Shown: positions 1-11,575 of the stretch, piece after piece
Numbering within the stretch: the first letter of the stretch is position 1
How the letters are laid out: every line of letters begins with the position of its first letter
NCBI RefSeq assembly: GCF_905147365.1
Contig: NC_056409.1
Coordinates: 20,341,001-20,405,000, forward strand
Source: Aricia agestis
Lineage: Eukaryota > Arthropoda > Insecta > Lepidoptera > Lycaenidae
DNA length: 64,000 nucleotides
Reading direction: 5' to 3'
Program-made: the position numbers and the translations under genes
Notes under the pieces: model-generated
The model's input: the letters and a program-made list of their open reading frames with translations, nothing else
Database searches by the model: none
Told to the model about the DNA's origin: nothing

Positions 1-227
1 TGATTTTTCAAACATTTTTTGCTAGGTATCAATAATGACAATAGGTAGGCACTTGAAATGTTCCCAAAATACGCAGCTGTAAGACTTTAATAATTAATAA
101 TAAAATTTAAATAAAATAAATAATTAAGGGGGCTCCCATACAAAAATTGTATTATAAAGGGTTCCGTACCATTGTACGGAACCCTTCGTGCACGAGTGCA
201 ACTCGCACTTGACCGATTTTTTTTTTA
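1..227 (-). repeat. GTGCGAGTC repeat family, partial
   Basis: Runs off the window start and ends in GTACGGAACCCTTCGTGCAC...CTCGCACTTGACCGATTTTT. It matches the ends of the better copies at 24303-24919, 48682-49101 and 58096-58535. The family is dispersed and non-coding; its superfamily is not evident to me. Confidence 0.7.
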
Positions 228-850
228 AAGCCGACATGATCGAGCCATAATTCATCATTTTCTCGCTCACTGTTGGAAAATTTAGGATTTTACTCGATTA
301 AGTTATTAATTTTATAAAGAAACTTTAAGTCCTACAAGTTATTAATTTTATTAAGAAACAAACAAACTTTGGTTCTATATCCACTTTAATGCTTCTCTAA
401 TTTTAATATCCTGAATAATTCCCTATTCCCTTTATTTTAATCCTATTTATACAGTTTTGTATTTGTATAAATGAATCTGAAACTACATAAGCTGGAAACG
501 GTTTTATAGACGTCTCTGCGAAAGGCGGTATCGCCGACCGACCTTTTAAAAGTATTAAAGGTAGAGAAGGATATTTGCAATTCAGGGATCCGGCTGAATG
601 CGCGTGTCACGCTGTGTGTCATATGTGAACTTTGACACGGAAAATAGTGTCCCAATATTTACATTTAAATACCTATTCAAATTCAAATAAAATTGCGACT
701 GAAAATGCAAAGTTTGTAATTATTATGAGGAAAAAGATGCGGCAAAAAATACTTATATATACTTACATACTTACTAAAAATCGGCCTTTAAATTTTTATT
801 TTATTTTAATATTATTGTTAAATATTGAAGTAGACATATCACATAATATA

Positions 851-1077
851 ATTAAAACTCAAAGGTGACTGACTGATTTACATAGTGATCTATCAACGCA
901 CAGCCCAAACCACTGGACGGATCGGGCTGAAATTTGGCATGCAGGTAGATGTTATGACCTAGGCATCCGCTAAGAAAGGATTTTGATAAATTCCAACCCC
1001 AAGGGATTCATATAGGGGATGAAAGTTTGTATACAATAATAATACAACGCGAGCGTAGCCGCGGGCAAAAGCTCGTT
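851..1077 (+). mobile_element. Helitron-like repeat (AAACTCAAAGGTG family)
   Basis: Contains AAACTCAAAGGTGACTGACT, GGATCGGGCTGAAATTTGGC and GCGGGCAAAAGCTCGT, the order also seen at 3557-3764 and, inverted, at 18750-18979. The family consensus end CTAGT is changed here to CTCGT, so the 3' end is inferred. Confidence 0.6.
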
Positions 1078-1699
1078 ATAAATAAAATAACTTTTATTAC
1101 TTATACATGTTACAAAAAATAGTTGGAACTTGAATAAAAGGGTCTGTCGCTGGTTCACACCACAGTTTTTCGAACCGCGGTTCGAAACAGCGAAGGATTG
1201 TTTTTTAATTACCCGACTCATACCGCGGTTCGAAACAGAGAAGACCTGTTTTTGAATTAGTGGATTCGAACCGCAGTGTAGATAGTTCTATTATTACCAG
1301 CGAAAGACCCGAATAAAAACTCGAAGACTTGATTTAGAACTTCGGTGTACCAATAAAAATTATTCCAAATTATATTAATTTATTATTATAAAATTATGGG
1401 TTTATTTGAGTGGGCCGGCACTTTTAAATTAGCCCAATTTTGGTGGTACCCTTTGTTTCTCAACTAGGAATGTCACGACTTGAAGACTGTCTAGATTGCT
1501 TTTCGGGAGCATATTCATTCTGTATAAACGGAATAAACATTCAACCTATATAATATAATAATATTATATTATAATATTATACTGAGGGAAACTGCTAGTT
1601 ACAGGTGTACCTGGCCCCGACAGCGTGAGGCGGGTCGCGTCATAACGTTACATGTACCTGTCACATTACGTGGAACTGCCAGCCCTAATCACAGTGTTA

Positions 1700-1857
1700 G
1701 GCTGCGTTTCCACCAGAGACGTGTTGCGAGGAATGTTTTTAAGATCCAATAGCATCGCCGCGCTGAGCGATGTCATGGCAAGCTCACGTCAATGAAGCGA
1801 TTCTATTGGTTCTCAAAAACACATTCCTCGCAACACATCTCTGGTGGAAACGCAGCC
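1700..1857. mobile_element. MITE with GGCTGCGTTTCCACC ends, copy 1
   Basis: 158 bp. Terminal repeats of about 40 bp (GGCTGCGTTTCCACCAGAGA at the left) surround a GCCGCGCTGAGCGATG core. A second, nearly identical copy lies at 17149-17308. No clean target duplication. Confidence 0.8.
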
Positions 1858-2119
1858 AAGATTACACTAAAATGGGAGGAAACCTTTGTCTTGTCTCTTG
1901 TATATCAGATATTAACTACCTTTACTAGATTAGATATCTACTCTATTTTTTTTACGTCCGTGTACTCTACTAATTATACTCCATTCTTTCTTCAAACTCA
2001 TCGCTTATTTGACTTTGCCGTCCCTTAATAAAATTTCGAATTCTCCGTTTTTAATAAACTAACTGTCGTACTGCTGCTGGGCAAAGACCTTCCTCAAATA
2101 CATTTTTATTACATAAAAT

Positions 2120-2522
2120 AAGGTGGCAAACGGGTCAACTGGTGAAAAGTAACTACCGTTGCCCTCGCGCGACACTCGCAACATCAGAAGAGTTGCAGGT
2201 GCGTTGCCGGTCTTTTGAAGGAATACGCTCTTTTCTTGAAGGTTTGCAGATCGTATTGGCCCGGCAATGCTGCTGGCGACAGTTCGTTCCAGAGTTTTAC
2301 AGGGCGCGGCAGAATGTTACTCTTACGCCACCGCTGGCCAGCGGAGGGGTTAGTGCGAGTTTTATTCGATCATACGCATGGAGCACGTAATCGCGAATTT
2401 ATATGGGATCAAAGCAGCGCCATCTACTGGCTAACGTGGCTACTGCTTTGATCCCATATAAATTCGCGTTTACGCGCTCGATGCGTATGACCGAATAAAA
2501 CTCGCACTAACCCCTCCGGTAT
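2120..2522 (-). repeat. SINE-like segment joined to an 80-bp inverted repeat
   Basis: 2145-2230 is antisense to the tail of the SINE at 2716-3026 (CACTCGCAACATCAGAAGAG...GCAGGTGCGTTGCCGG). It runs into an inverted repeat: 2336-2415 pairs with 2440-2522 around GCAGCGCCATCTACTGGC, with AAATATGGGATCAAAG-type arms containing GCGAATTTATATGGGATCAA. Downstream 2575-2640 resembles 11005-11085 (GTTACGGAATYTCTTGATTC). It appears to be a composite of two repeats. Confidence 0.6.
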
Positions 2523-2715
2523 GCCCTGCTCGTCGCGCAATCTTCTCCCGACCGGGACATCGGTGCGGCAACGCAGGTCGAAGTGGGGTGTGTTAGGTTT
2601 TTTTCGTTACGGAATCTCTTGATTCGGTTGCGCGATAAAAATATGTTGGTTTAATAAAATAGTTTAAAACAGATCAGCAAACACCTTAATAAGAAAGTAA
2701 GGTAATTTAATACGT

Positions 2716-3026
2716 AGGAGAGGCATGCTTCGGCACGAATGGGCCGGCTCGACCGGAAAAATACCACGTTCTCACAAAAAACCGGCGTGCAACAGCGCTT
2801 GCGCTGTGTTTCGCCGAGTGAGTGAGTTTACCGGAGGCCCAATCCCCTATTCCCTACCCTACCCTATTCCCTTCCCTTCCCATCCCTACCCTTCCCTATT
2901 CCCTCTTAATAGGCCGGCAACGCACCTGCAGCTCTTCTGATGCTGCGAGTGTCCATGGGCGACTGAAGTTGCTTTCCATCAGGTGACCCGTTTGCTCGTT
3001 TGCCCCCTTATCTCATAAAAAAAATA
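2716..3026 (+). mobile_element. Lepidopteran SINE with CCCTA/TTCCC body, copy 1
   Basis: Starts GGAGAGGCATGCTTCGGC, continues through CCGGCTCGACCGG and TTTCGCCGAGTGAGTG, a CCCTA/TTCCC microsatellite-like tract, CAACGCACCTGCAGCTCTTC, TTGCTTTCCATCAGGTGACC and an A-rich tail. The order is the same at 47584-47918. It resembles the Metulj-type SINEs reported from butterflies; the family name is from memory and tentative. Confidence 0.75.
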
Positions 3027-3415
3027 CAACTTTAAATGGAAGTGGATATACTTAATTTTCCCAATTGCGTCCCTTGAATATCCCACCCAAAATACAAGTT
3101 ACTTAGCATATTTTTTTTATAATAATATCTAAAATTATTCAAAGTAACGTATCTGGAGCTCGGAAAGTATAAATTTCCCTCAGGACGAGTTTCAGCCTCT
3201 TAGATACAACATTTTGTTCTAAGCTCCCATATTATCGTATCAACTCTTCCTCGACAAAATTACAAGAGTCATAAGCCAAGTTTCAGTCAAGATAACTTCA
3301 CGTAGGGATCATGATGCTTATATACGCTCAAAGAAAGCTGTTATACCTTCAAAACAAAGTTTTCAATGTGTTTCTTTACATACATACAAATATCTATGTC
3401 TATATTTATATTTTA

Positions 3416-3556
3416 CTAGCTGTCCCGGTGAACTTCGTGTCACTTTAAAACCTTCCCTGGACTTAATATTTTAAGACTAAAATTAGCCCAATTTGTTCAG
3501 CCGTTTTCGAGTTTTAGCGTTACTAACAATTGGAAATCCATTTTTATATATATAGA
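3416..3556 (-). mobile_element. Mini-Helitron, complete
   Basis: On the minus strand it starts TCTATATATATAAAAATGG and ends ...GACAGCTAG, between A and T of the host, as Helitrons do. 141 bp, no coding capacity. It abuts another Helitron-like repeat at 3557. Confidence 0.72.
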
Positions 3557-3764
3557 TAATATAAAACTCAAAGGTGTTAGGTGACTGACTGACATGGTGA
3601 TCTATCAACGCACAGCCCAAACCACTGGACCGATCGGGATGCAGGTAGATTACGTAGGTAGGCAAAGGATTTTGATCGGTTCTACCTCCAAGGGGTTAAA
3701 TAGGGGATGAGAGTTTGTATATAATAATACTACAACGCGAGCGAAGCCGCGGGCAAAAGCTCGT
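3557..3764 (+). mobile_element. Helitron-like repeat (AAACTCAAAGGTG family), copy 2
   Basis: Same order of motifs as 851-1077, ending GCGGGCAAAAGCTCGT. A short segment with GCGAAAGTGTGTCTGTCTG, belonging to a different Helitron family, follows it. Confidence 0.6.
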
Positions 3765-4188
3765 AATATTATAAATGCGAAAGTGTGTCTGTCTGTCTGT
3801 TACCTCTTGATGAAAATATTTGCTTAAGGTATATAATATGTAAGTATGATTGTTTTGTTCCTTCAATTTCAAGAATTTTATTCTAAAATTTTTACATATT
3901 ATGCGGTATTTTATTTCCTTTATTGAGTTAATGGTATAATGGTCTACGAATAATAAAAACTAAGGAAGAGTAACTCCGTCAAAAAAAGTGCACCAAAACA
4001 CTACAAAATGTGACCCGAATACATGCATATTTATGCATGTGTTCGGTACACATTTTTCGTGTATATATACTCGAGTGACATTCAACCAGGTTGAAATGAC
4101 AATTTTGTCAAACTCATTTTACAATTTATTTACATAGGTTTGTTTACTTACTTTTTACGTAGCTTTTTACAATATTTTTGTTGTTAAA

Positions 4189-4262
4189 ATGCCTAAATGC
4201 CCTGTGAAATGGTGTAGAAGTCATACAGATACGACTTTTAATACAGGAATAACCTTTTATCT
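4189..4262 (+). pseudogene. First exon of a THAP-domain transposase, truncated
   Basis: ATG followed by MPKCPVKWCRSHTDTTFNTG then ITFY, which fits the start of a C2CH THAP zinc finger: two early Cys, then the F-x-x-x-x-F-Y block. The frame stops at TAA, which is part of a former splice donor (CT^gtaagt). A MITE has inserted exactly at that TAA. No downstream exons with the remaining Cys/His or the AVPTIF signature are visible. It lies inside the TA-flanked element 3947-5210, so it is transposon-derived, not a host THAP gene. Confidence 0.65.
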
Positions 4263-4266
4263 GTAA

Positions 4267-4424
4267 CGGCCGTTCCCAATATTTGATCTATCTCTGGTTT
4301 TGCCCTACTAGAGATAGAAATAGCTCACATTAGACATTAGAGACATATATTTTATGTCAATTGTGACCTATTCCTATCTCTAGTAGGGCAAAACCAGAGA
4401 TAGATCAAATATTGGGAATGGCCG
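4267..4424. mobile_element. TWA MITE (CGGCCGTTCCC family), copy 1
   Basis: 158 bp, ends CGGCCGTTCCCAATATTTGA and GGGAATGGCCG, flanked by TAA on both sides (4264-4266, 4425-4427). Arms include GCCCTACTAGAGATAG. The 3-bp TWA duplication points to PIF/Harbinger-type mobilisation. Nested in the THAP element. Confidence 0.9.
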
Positions 4425-5223
4425 TAAGTGAATTGTTTAAATTTCTTGTATTTTTGTCGACCCAAAAAAGATAGCTTATTTAAGTTGAATGCATTGCATG
4501 CAGGTATTTGCATAAAATTAAGCTGGCCTCTTTGTGTTTGTCTTATTAAATTTACATGTTATTCTAAAAGTGCAATAATCAAAAAATAATATAATTACAA
4601 AATTTTTACAAAGTCGCCATGGACAGTGTTATGCAAGATGTAACAATTTAATCATAAACGAAATTTTAGGGTCTGGTCAGCCAGGTTATGCTAAATGTTT
4701 TATAATGATATGGGTATTCTCATATTTCTTGCTACAGATTTTTTTACAACAAAACGAAAAAACATAATGTAATAAATTACGCTCAATCGAAAAAAACAAA
4801 TAAGAAAGTATTTGCTTACAATATTTACGTAAGTTTTTAATTTCAATTCTGTAATAATTTAGCACATAAATTTTTGTAATCTGAAAACGTCTTCTTAAGG
4901 TGCTCGGACAGTTTTAGATTCGCCCGAATCGTACAAAGTTTGTTCATAATTATTACATGTATATTATAATTATTATCGATGCCTTAAGTATGAGAGGAAA
5001 ATGTTTGATTTTAAAATAATAATTATGTGCTCGTTTCTTCGTGATAGTAGATGTGCTTGGTGTACTGCATAATACTATCAGCTTTTGACAATTATTTTTG
5101 TTTCATAACTATGACAATGACAATAACCGCGCAGGATTTAGTGTTCGAAGACGAGCCAAATTTAAAACGGTTGAAGTATGGGAGTTACGTTTCCTTAGTT
5201 TTATTATTCGTAGGCTATATATA

Positions 5224-5436
5224 GGAATAATAAAAACTAAGGAAAAGTAACTCCATCAAAAAACATGCTCCACAATACTTGTCAAAAAAGTGTACTTTAG
5301 GTACACATTTCAATACATTTGCAATATTTAGGTGACCTTGAGCGGCACTAGGCTGACGTTACATGACAGATCAAAAGGAACCAAATTTAAAACGGTAATA
5401 GTATGGGAGTTACGATTCCTTAGTTTTTATTATTCG
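5224..5436. mobile_element. TA-flanked MITE with CGAATAATAAAAACTAAGG ends
   Basis: 213 bp, same terminal repeat as the THAP element 3947-5210, flanked by TA (5222-5223, 5437-5438). It contains ACAAAACGGTAATAGTATGG-like sequence next to the right end, also present in the larger element, so it is a shorter relative. The two lie in tandem, 13 bp apart. Confidence 0.82.
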
Positions 5437-5477
5437 TAGTTCGTAGGGTATTTTCATAAAATGTCGATAGGCGTCTA

Positions 5478-5671
5478 TACTCCACTCGGGCTAACTTGTA
5501 GCTAGCGGTCATTGACTCCCTGTCAAAAACTTGTCATTTTCCATATAAAACCACGATTGACAATATCTGACACTTTTTCATTGACATTGTCAATCGCGGT
5601 TTATATGGAAAATGACAAGTTTTTGACAGGGAGTCAATGACCGCCAGCGACAAGTTAGCCCGAGTGGAGTA
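5478..5671. mobile_element. TA-flanked hairpin MITE
   Basis: 194 bp with about 85-bp inverted arms (TACTCCACTCGGGCTAACTT at the left end; AAACTTGTCATTTTCCATAT inside), flanked by TA at 5476-5477 and 5672-5673. Non-coding. Confidence 0.87.
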
Positions 5672-6442
5672 TAGTGCATAGACTTATTTATATACTATCG
5701 GTCTAGTGGCTCACAAGTCACTACTGGGTTCTTAGTCAAGAGACATTCGATAAAATTTACAGCGAAGTTAATATTATAATAAATAATATGCGCTTGCGAT
5801 GCCTCGTATCAAATCCTATAAATTTTGGAGTTTGGACTTATAACTTCGCCGTCGAAATTATCAAACGCATTTTGACTAAAGGCTTTGAACCGAGATTCAA
5901 GAGCTCCAGTTGCTTATAGTTTCAGTTCAATTGAAACTTCAAACCCAAACTCAGACAAAGCTGACAGAGATCATTAGCCGCTTGTTGTTCACGTCATAGA
6001 AATACCATACTATGGAACACTACCTGAATCAAAAAATTGTTCGACATAATGTTAAATGAAATTTAAAAACAACCCCCGATTCAAAAAATTTTATTACTCA
6101 AATCAAACCCAAGTTTTTCAGCAATGAGCGGGATGATGATGAACATAGATAAGAACACACACAAAACAGACGGACAGACACGTCGAAAACCCCCCTCTTT
6201 TTGTTTACGGACAAGACAGATTTTTAGTTGGCTGTCCTATTCGTCAGTCACACTATTCCCGTTGCTCTAGCTACGTTTTTATTACAATAACTGGAATAAT
6301 ACTTGAGCGGTTCAATTGCATGAGAGTTATCGTTCTATTCTGCATTGTATTTCGATGTCCATCATCATAGACGCATCGATGGCAAACAAAATAATTAAAG
6401 CTAGGTGCTTAGTTATTGTTCATTTAGCTACTTATACTAATA

Positions 6443-6794
6443 CTAGCGACCCGCCCCGGCGTCGCATGGGTATAAAATATATAGCCACTGTTTTTTTTTT
6501 TTTAATCGATAGCCTATGATCCTTCACATGGTCTACTTCTTATCTGTGCCAAATAACATAAAAATTGCTCCAGTAGTTCGCGAGAAAAGCCCTTACAAAT
6601 AATTTCCTCCGCTTTTTTCCATTCTTTTATTAGTCTTAGCGCGATAAAATATAGCCTATAGCCTAATAAAATATAGCCTTCCTCTATAAATGGGCTATCT
6701 AACACTGAAAGAATCATCAAAATCCGTTGCGTAGTTTTAAAGATTAAAGGGACATGAGAGAAAAAAGGCGACTTTGTTTCATAATATGTATAGA
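6443..6794 (-). mobile_element. Mini-Helitron, complete
   Basis: On the minus strand it starts TCTATACATATTATGAAACA and ends GGGGCGGGTCGCTAG, between A and T. 352 bp, no coding capacity. Related 3' ends are seen at 16699 (minus) and about 35760-35819 (plus). Confidence 0.78.
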
Positions 6795-6799
6795 TAGTT

Positions 6800-7650
6800 G
6801 TATTCTGTGACTATATAGTAAATGTTTATTTGCGTCGAATAGACTCCGAAACAACTGGGATCGTTTTTGATGAGCGTGACATTGACTTCGGGGAAGGTCA
6901 TGTAAATTCCTTTTGACCACGGACAATCTACGATTCCGTGGGCTTCTTAATGTACTTCTTTAGGTACAAACTATAACTTTATACAGTTGTGTTATATAGA
7001 ATGAGACACCATGTAAAAACCTAACGCGTCTTATAAGGCTTTATTGTACACGCGAATAAAAGTGTTTCATAATTGAATTTAAACTTTTATCACAACACAG
7101 CGCGACTGTACTCGAACGGGGACAGGAAGCTAAGCCAGAAGCATCCGTATCCGCAACCGCATTTGTAACCGCAACCGTATTCGTATCTCGCATTTGGCTA
7201 AAACTTGCATATACTGGTGTTTTCTTTCTCTATTTACTTGGTTGGGCTTAGAATTTGTTTAGTTTTACGCTTGGGTTAGTTCGCAGCGCCTAGTTTACAG
7301 AAAACTTTTACAATGTAAAACAATCTTCATATTTATTTTCATACTGCACATGCATAATACCTAAGTATGATATTGCTGCAGACTACAGCTATCTACTTAT
7401 TAAATAAGTTTAAAAGTATATAATATTATAATATATTTTACTATTTAATATTAAGTATGGTGCCACCAAACTACCTACTGCTCAAAAACTCAATAGTTTA
7501 TTAATTAGTGCATTAATAAAAATTAAAACGATTAAAGCCCAGTTTCAAAGGTTTTTGATATGAGTTAGAAAGTTCGAAAGTTTCAGCAAATGCAAACCTA
7601 AAAAATCTAATAATGCAAACCTAATAAATCTAAATTTTTGACTAGTTACT
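6800..7650. other. No gene or repeat recognised
   Basis: AT-rich sequence with no ORF of note. A CATCCGTATCCGCAACCGCA tract at 7141-7190 has imperfect CCGCAACCGTAT-type hexamer repetition. Nothing else identified. Confidence 0.4.
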
Positions 7651-7655
7651 CCTGT

Positions 7656-7771
7656 ACAGGGTGTATGGGAAAACTCGTGACCCTCGGGCCCTTGCTTACA
7701 CAAAAGTGAACTCTCTACAAGGAACATGTACACACCCTAAAGTATTATCACTTAGTTTTGTTACACCCTGT
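7656..7771. mobile_element. Short MITE with ACAGGGTGT ends
   Basis: 116 bp between ACAGGGTGT and ACACCCTGT. The interior (GGAACATGTACACACCCTAA) is typical of a widespread lepidopteran short repeat. No certain target duplication. Confidence 0.45.
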
Positions 7772-10230
7772 TTTTTTTTTCATAAATATGTCAATTTAGA
7801 CATATTTATTTACAGTGCAATGTTATGCAAATCGCATTTGATATCAATTGTGAGTGTCTCGCTCTGCGCTCGTGCCAACTCAGTTCCTGTCGTTTGAGTG
7901 CCGGGCTTGTTTATTGCGACGACGACGTACCATTATTATACAGACCTCGCACCCGAAATAATTTCTAACTCGGGATGTTGTACTTCGTATATTTGTCAGA
8001 AAAAATCTTTGAAGAAAAAGTTACGCCTTAAGTGTCAAAATGGCAGCGAAGTGGGTCAAATTTTTGGCCACGCCTTTTGCCTTCGATATTGTTTTTTTTT
8101 CAAGTTCATTATTTATATTATTTATAAGGTTATAGCTGTATAATAATAAATAAATAAAATGCGACATTTCGCATCCTATATTAATTGTAGAACTTTGGTG
8201 GGATTCTTGGCTACGGAGTGGTTCTGTATTTAATGTCAATAACAATAAAGACAGCCACAAAAATAAGGTTAAAGCGAAGTGAAATTATTTTTATTAACAA
8301 GGGATTTAATCTTGCGTAAGTTTCCATCAAGCCCACTTGATACATAATTAATTTTTATCGAACAAATATGTGGGGGAAATCAGCACTGGAAAGCCTTTCT
8401 GCTTGACACGATTTTTATGAGTTCATCTATGAAGATTTTTTTTAAACAAATAAAAAAAGTATTTCGCATTGACTATTGCGATTTGCGATGTCCAAATATG
8501 TGGTATATCAACGCTAACGGTTGCAAGCACTGAAACCGATCCAGCTGATGTTATTTGAGTGTGAGTCACCGAATGTTTATAAAGTAAACTTCTGCTTGTC
8601 TTTGTCTACAGCTGTGAGCTTCGTTTACCAGGTTTTCGTGGCTTTCTCGTTATTCTTCATCGTGAAATAAATTCGAAGATGTTAAGTTTGGCCGAAATTA
8701 TTTGAAGCCTTAGCTTAAAAAAAATATTTTTATTCAACTAGTGTAAACGCGTATTAGCCAATTTCTTATATCAATGGTATTATCCGAAACGGAACCGAAG
8801 CCAGACATTTCGGTTCCGGTTTTGTTCATATTATGCATTGAGAAAAAAGCTTCTAATTTAAAGTTTCAAACAGACACTCCATTTAATTAATTAGTAGCTA
8901 TATTTTAAGACGATGCAGAAGTTTATTTTCTAGATGTGAAAAGTTAATTAGCCATGAAGCAAAGCTGGACCGAATAACGGACGTGTTATTTAGATAATTA
9001 CTGGGAATGTGTCGACTACTAACCTATGTGTTTATTGCAGCCATAATATTTGTACAGTAGCTTTGTGAACAGTAAGGTGATAGGTGAACAGTAATGCCAA
9101 ATCGAGAGCGCAACCTAAAATGAATTTAAAATAATATAAAAATTGTTTCATATTTAAATATATCTCAGTTTTAGAACAATTTCGAAGAGTTTTTTCAGAA
9201 TGTCTACGTAGCCCGGCGAGATGAACCAGCGTGTAGCTTGCACTAAGTCTAAATTATACTATATTAAGTTTAGAAGAGTAGGTACATATATATATATATA
9301 TTCATTACTCGTACCTCCATGGTGGTGATGGTGGTATGGTACATTCATCCAGTCAGCACAAAATTGACCCAACAGGAAGCAAAGATGAAAGCATCAAACC
9401 CGGTTTTAGGATTAATTGAATGGTTATGAACTGACAATGTTAATGTTCAAATCTCGAGGCAGTTCCTCCACAATGTAAGAATATACAGTAAAGTAACTCA
9501 GTCATTTCTCTAAAATAAAACTCGCATAATAAGGAATTTATTAAATTAAAGAACAAGTTTTATGAACATCCGACATAGTAGGTGCTTACTTAGTTTCGGG
9601 CGGTCTAGTATGAAGGTAATTAATCAGGGCGAGCGAAGCGAGCCCTAGTACATCCCACAACCTGAACATTTTGTTTACTTTACCCACAAATTGAGCACTA
9701 TTGTGGTACACTTTACGGAAAAACTATCACGCCTACTGATTTGTGCTTTAACATAGTAATTTTTATTTATATGTAGATGTGTTATCATCGGTCAGTCAAA
9801 ATTTGGTTACTATTAAAATAAATTTAAACTGCCTTAAAAATTATTATTACGCAGAAAAATTGCTGGTCTACTGTATATTATTTATAATGTGGAACCGCCG
9901 TAAACCTTCGTTTAACAATGGATTTAATATTTATCGACCAGTAATTGAACAGGGGTGTACCGCCGGAGGAAACGAACCCTCTCTGGCAAAATTTCAACAG
10001 CTCAAGACATTGCTTTGAGTGGAAAATTATTGAGTAAAATTTAAGAATTACAATTTACAACATTATTATGTACTTTGTTAAATAATCCTGAAAATCTTTA
10101 TTTTTACATTATTCCAATCCAGTAATCCAATTTAGCGCTGGATTGCCACTGAATTGCTTCCTAAATTTTTTATAATATTGTTACGTATGTAGGTACATTA
10201 TTTGGTGTTAGTGCTTTTAGAGTCTGAATA
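7772..10230. other. Gene-free, low-repeat stretch
   Basis: No ORF with recognisable protein content. A short (TA)n tract lies at about 9287-9301. GAGCGAAGCGAGCCCTAGTA at about 9630-9650 looks like the 3' end of a Helitron-like repeat. Confidence 0.4.
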
Positions 10231-10440
10231 GCTATGTCCACACTGTGCACTTTCATCTTCAATTTTCGTCATCAACTTTCATATTGGCGCATTCAATAAT
10301 CGAATGCGTCAAGGAACGCAACGCCAATATTGTCATTTTTGAAGTTTTGGATACGGTCAGAGGGCATGCCTCACGTTCGCTGTTGACTCCGCTATAACGC
10401 ATGCCCTTGACGAACAAAAAATGCACAGTGTGGACAAAGC
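10231..10440. mobile_element. TA-flanked MITE (GCTTTGTCCACAC family), copy 1
   Basis: 210 bp, ends GCTATGTCCACACTGTGCAC and GCACAGTGTGGACAAAGC, flanked by TA (10229-10230, 10441-10442). It is an internally deleted version of copy 2. Confidence 0.85.
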
Positions 10441-10503
10441 TAATGGTGACTAGTCAATTTCCTTATGAAATTGCAAGTACTAAAACAAATCAGTCATTTC
10501 TTA

Positions 10504-10566
10504 TTAAAAAAAACTCAGAAACAGGGCACGATAATAATCGTGCCCTGTTTCTGAGTTTTTTTTTAT
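10504..10566. repeat. Near-perfect hairpin
   Basis: Arms contain AAAAAAACTCAGAAACAGGG and its complement around GCACGATAATAATCGTGC. No target duplication visible, so origin is unclear. Confidence 0.7.
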
Positions 10567-11505
10567 AGTTACCTGTCTGACGTTAGCGCAGCCTTTCCCA
10601 AAATGGGTGATAATGCCCCCTTGTGGGCGCTGAACGTCTGAAGGGGGGCGGTGTGGGACCCCGAAAATAATTGGGGACGTTGTGTACAGGCTTGGGTGGT
10701 GATTTATTTTATCTGGATGCATTTTAAATTGAAACAATGGGGGCGCTAAAATATAATTTGTTCTTAAAGTGGGCGGTAGACAAAATAAGTTTGGGAACCC
10801 TCTGCGTTAGCGAAAGCGTCAGTAACAAAAAAAAAGTGAGGTACTCGGGGATTGCGGCGGTAAAGCCATTGCATAGCATTTTTTATCAACTTATGCAATT
10901 ATAACTCGCATACGTCTAGTCACACGCACACAAATACCGTGCCGAAGTCTGCCGAACTGAAAAGACGTTAGACGATGCACGGCTTTCGACGCCGCACCGC
11001 TGTGCCGGTCGGAGTGGGGGGGTGTTAGGTTTATTTTCGTTACGGAATTTCTTGATTCGGTCGCCACGCTCAAAGCCCGCGATAAATATATCTCGTTAAA
11101 ATCCTAAGAAAATGGGCATTAATTTTGACCCACCAGATCGGAGAGTAAAAAATGCATTAGTCCATAACCACAAGCAACAGTAATGACCACCACCAGAAAC
11201 GGCACAAAAACCCCGCCAATTTGTATGCCATGATGAATTGCTCAGCTAAAATTCCCGCTCCAACTAAATTGGTTTGCAATTTAACTTCCAAATAAAAAGT
11301 TTTAGTTTACAAACGTACGAAGTTAGATGCGCTTACTGGCCCAAATTAAATTACACATTTGGCTGATGTTTCAGACCTGAAAAGCCTATTTTAGGACATT
11401 TTAAACTGTAAAAGCTTTAGGGGGTTGATATTCTGCGACAAATTATGTACAAATCTTAGACTTACGTTATTTGGTTCAGTTCTGTCATATCAATGTTATC
11501 CTGTA

Positions 11506-11575
11506 CTTGTCGTGAATCACGACAAGCCTAAATGAGAGTCTATCACGACTCGTGATAGACTTTCATTTAGGCTTG
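11506..11575. repeat. Two adjoining palindromes
   Basis: CTTGTCGTGAATCACGACAAG (11506-11526) overlaps a 26-bp-arm palindrome 11523-11575 (arms CAAGCCTAAATGAGAGTCTA and onward, one mismatch, 1-base loop). Confidence 0.8.

Larger units (their letters stand above)
3947..5210. mobile_element. TA-flanked DNA transposon carrying a THAP exon
   Basis: 1264 bp. Inverted ends CGAATAATAAAAACTAAGGA / CCTTAGTTTTATTATTCG, each flanked by TA (3945-3946, 5211-5212). A THAP-domain reading frame starts at 4189 on the plus strand, and a TWA MITE is nested at 4267-4424. 4710-4800 resembles the left part of the TA-flanked element at 61884-62351. Most coding sequence is missing, so this is a deletion derivative. 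TA flanks suggest a Tc1/mariner-like target choice, while THAP domains are usual in P-type transposases; the superfamily is unresolved. Confidence 0.75.

Noticed and set aside
7898..8143. Overlapping ORFs on both strands as a gene
   Set aside because: No domain, no conserved pattern, and the sequence is low-complexity AT-rich toward the end.
8775..8825. CGGAACCGAA / TTCGGTTCCG inverted repeat as a MITE
   Set aside because: Only a short imperfect hairpin, with no further arms, copies or target duplication in the window.
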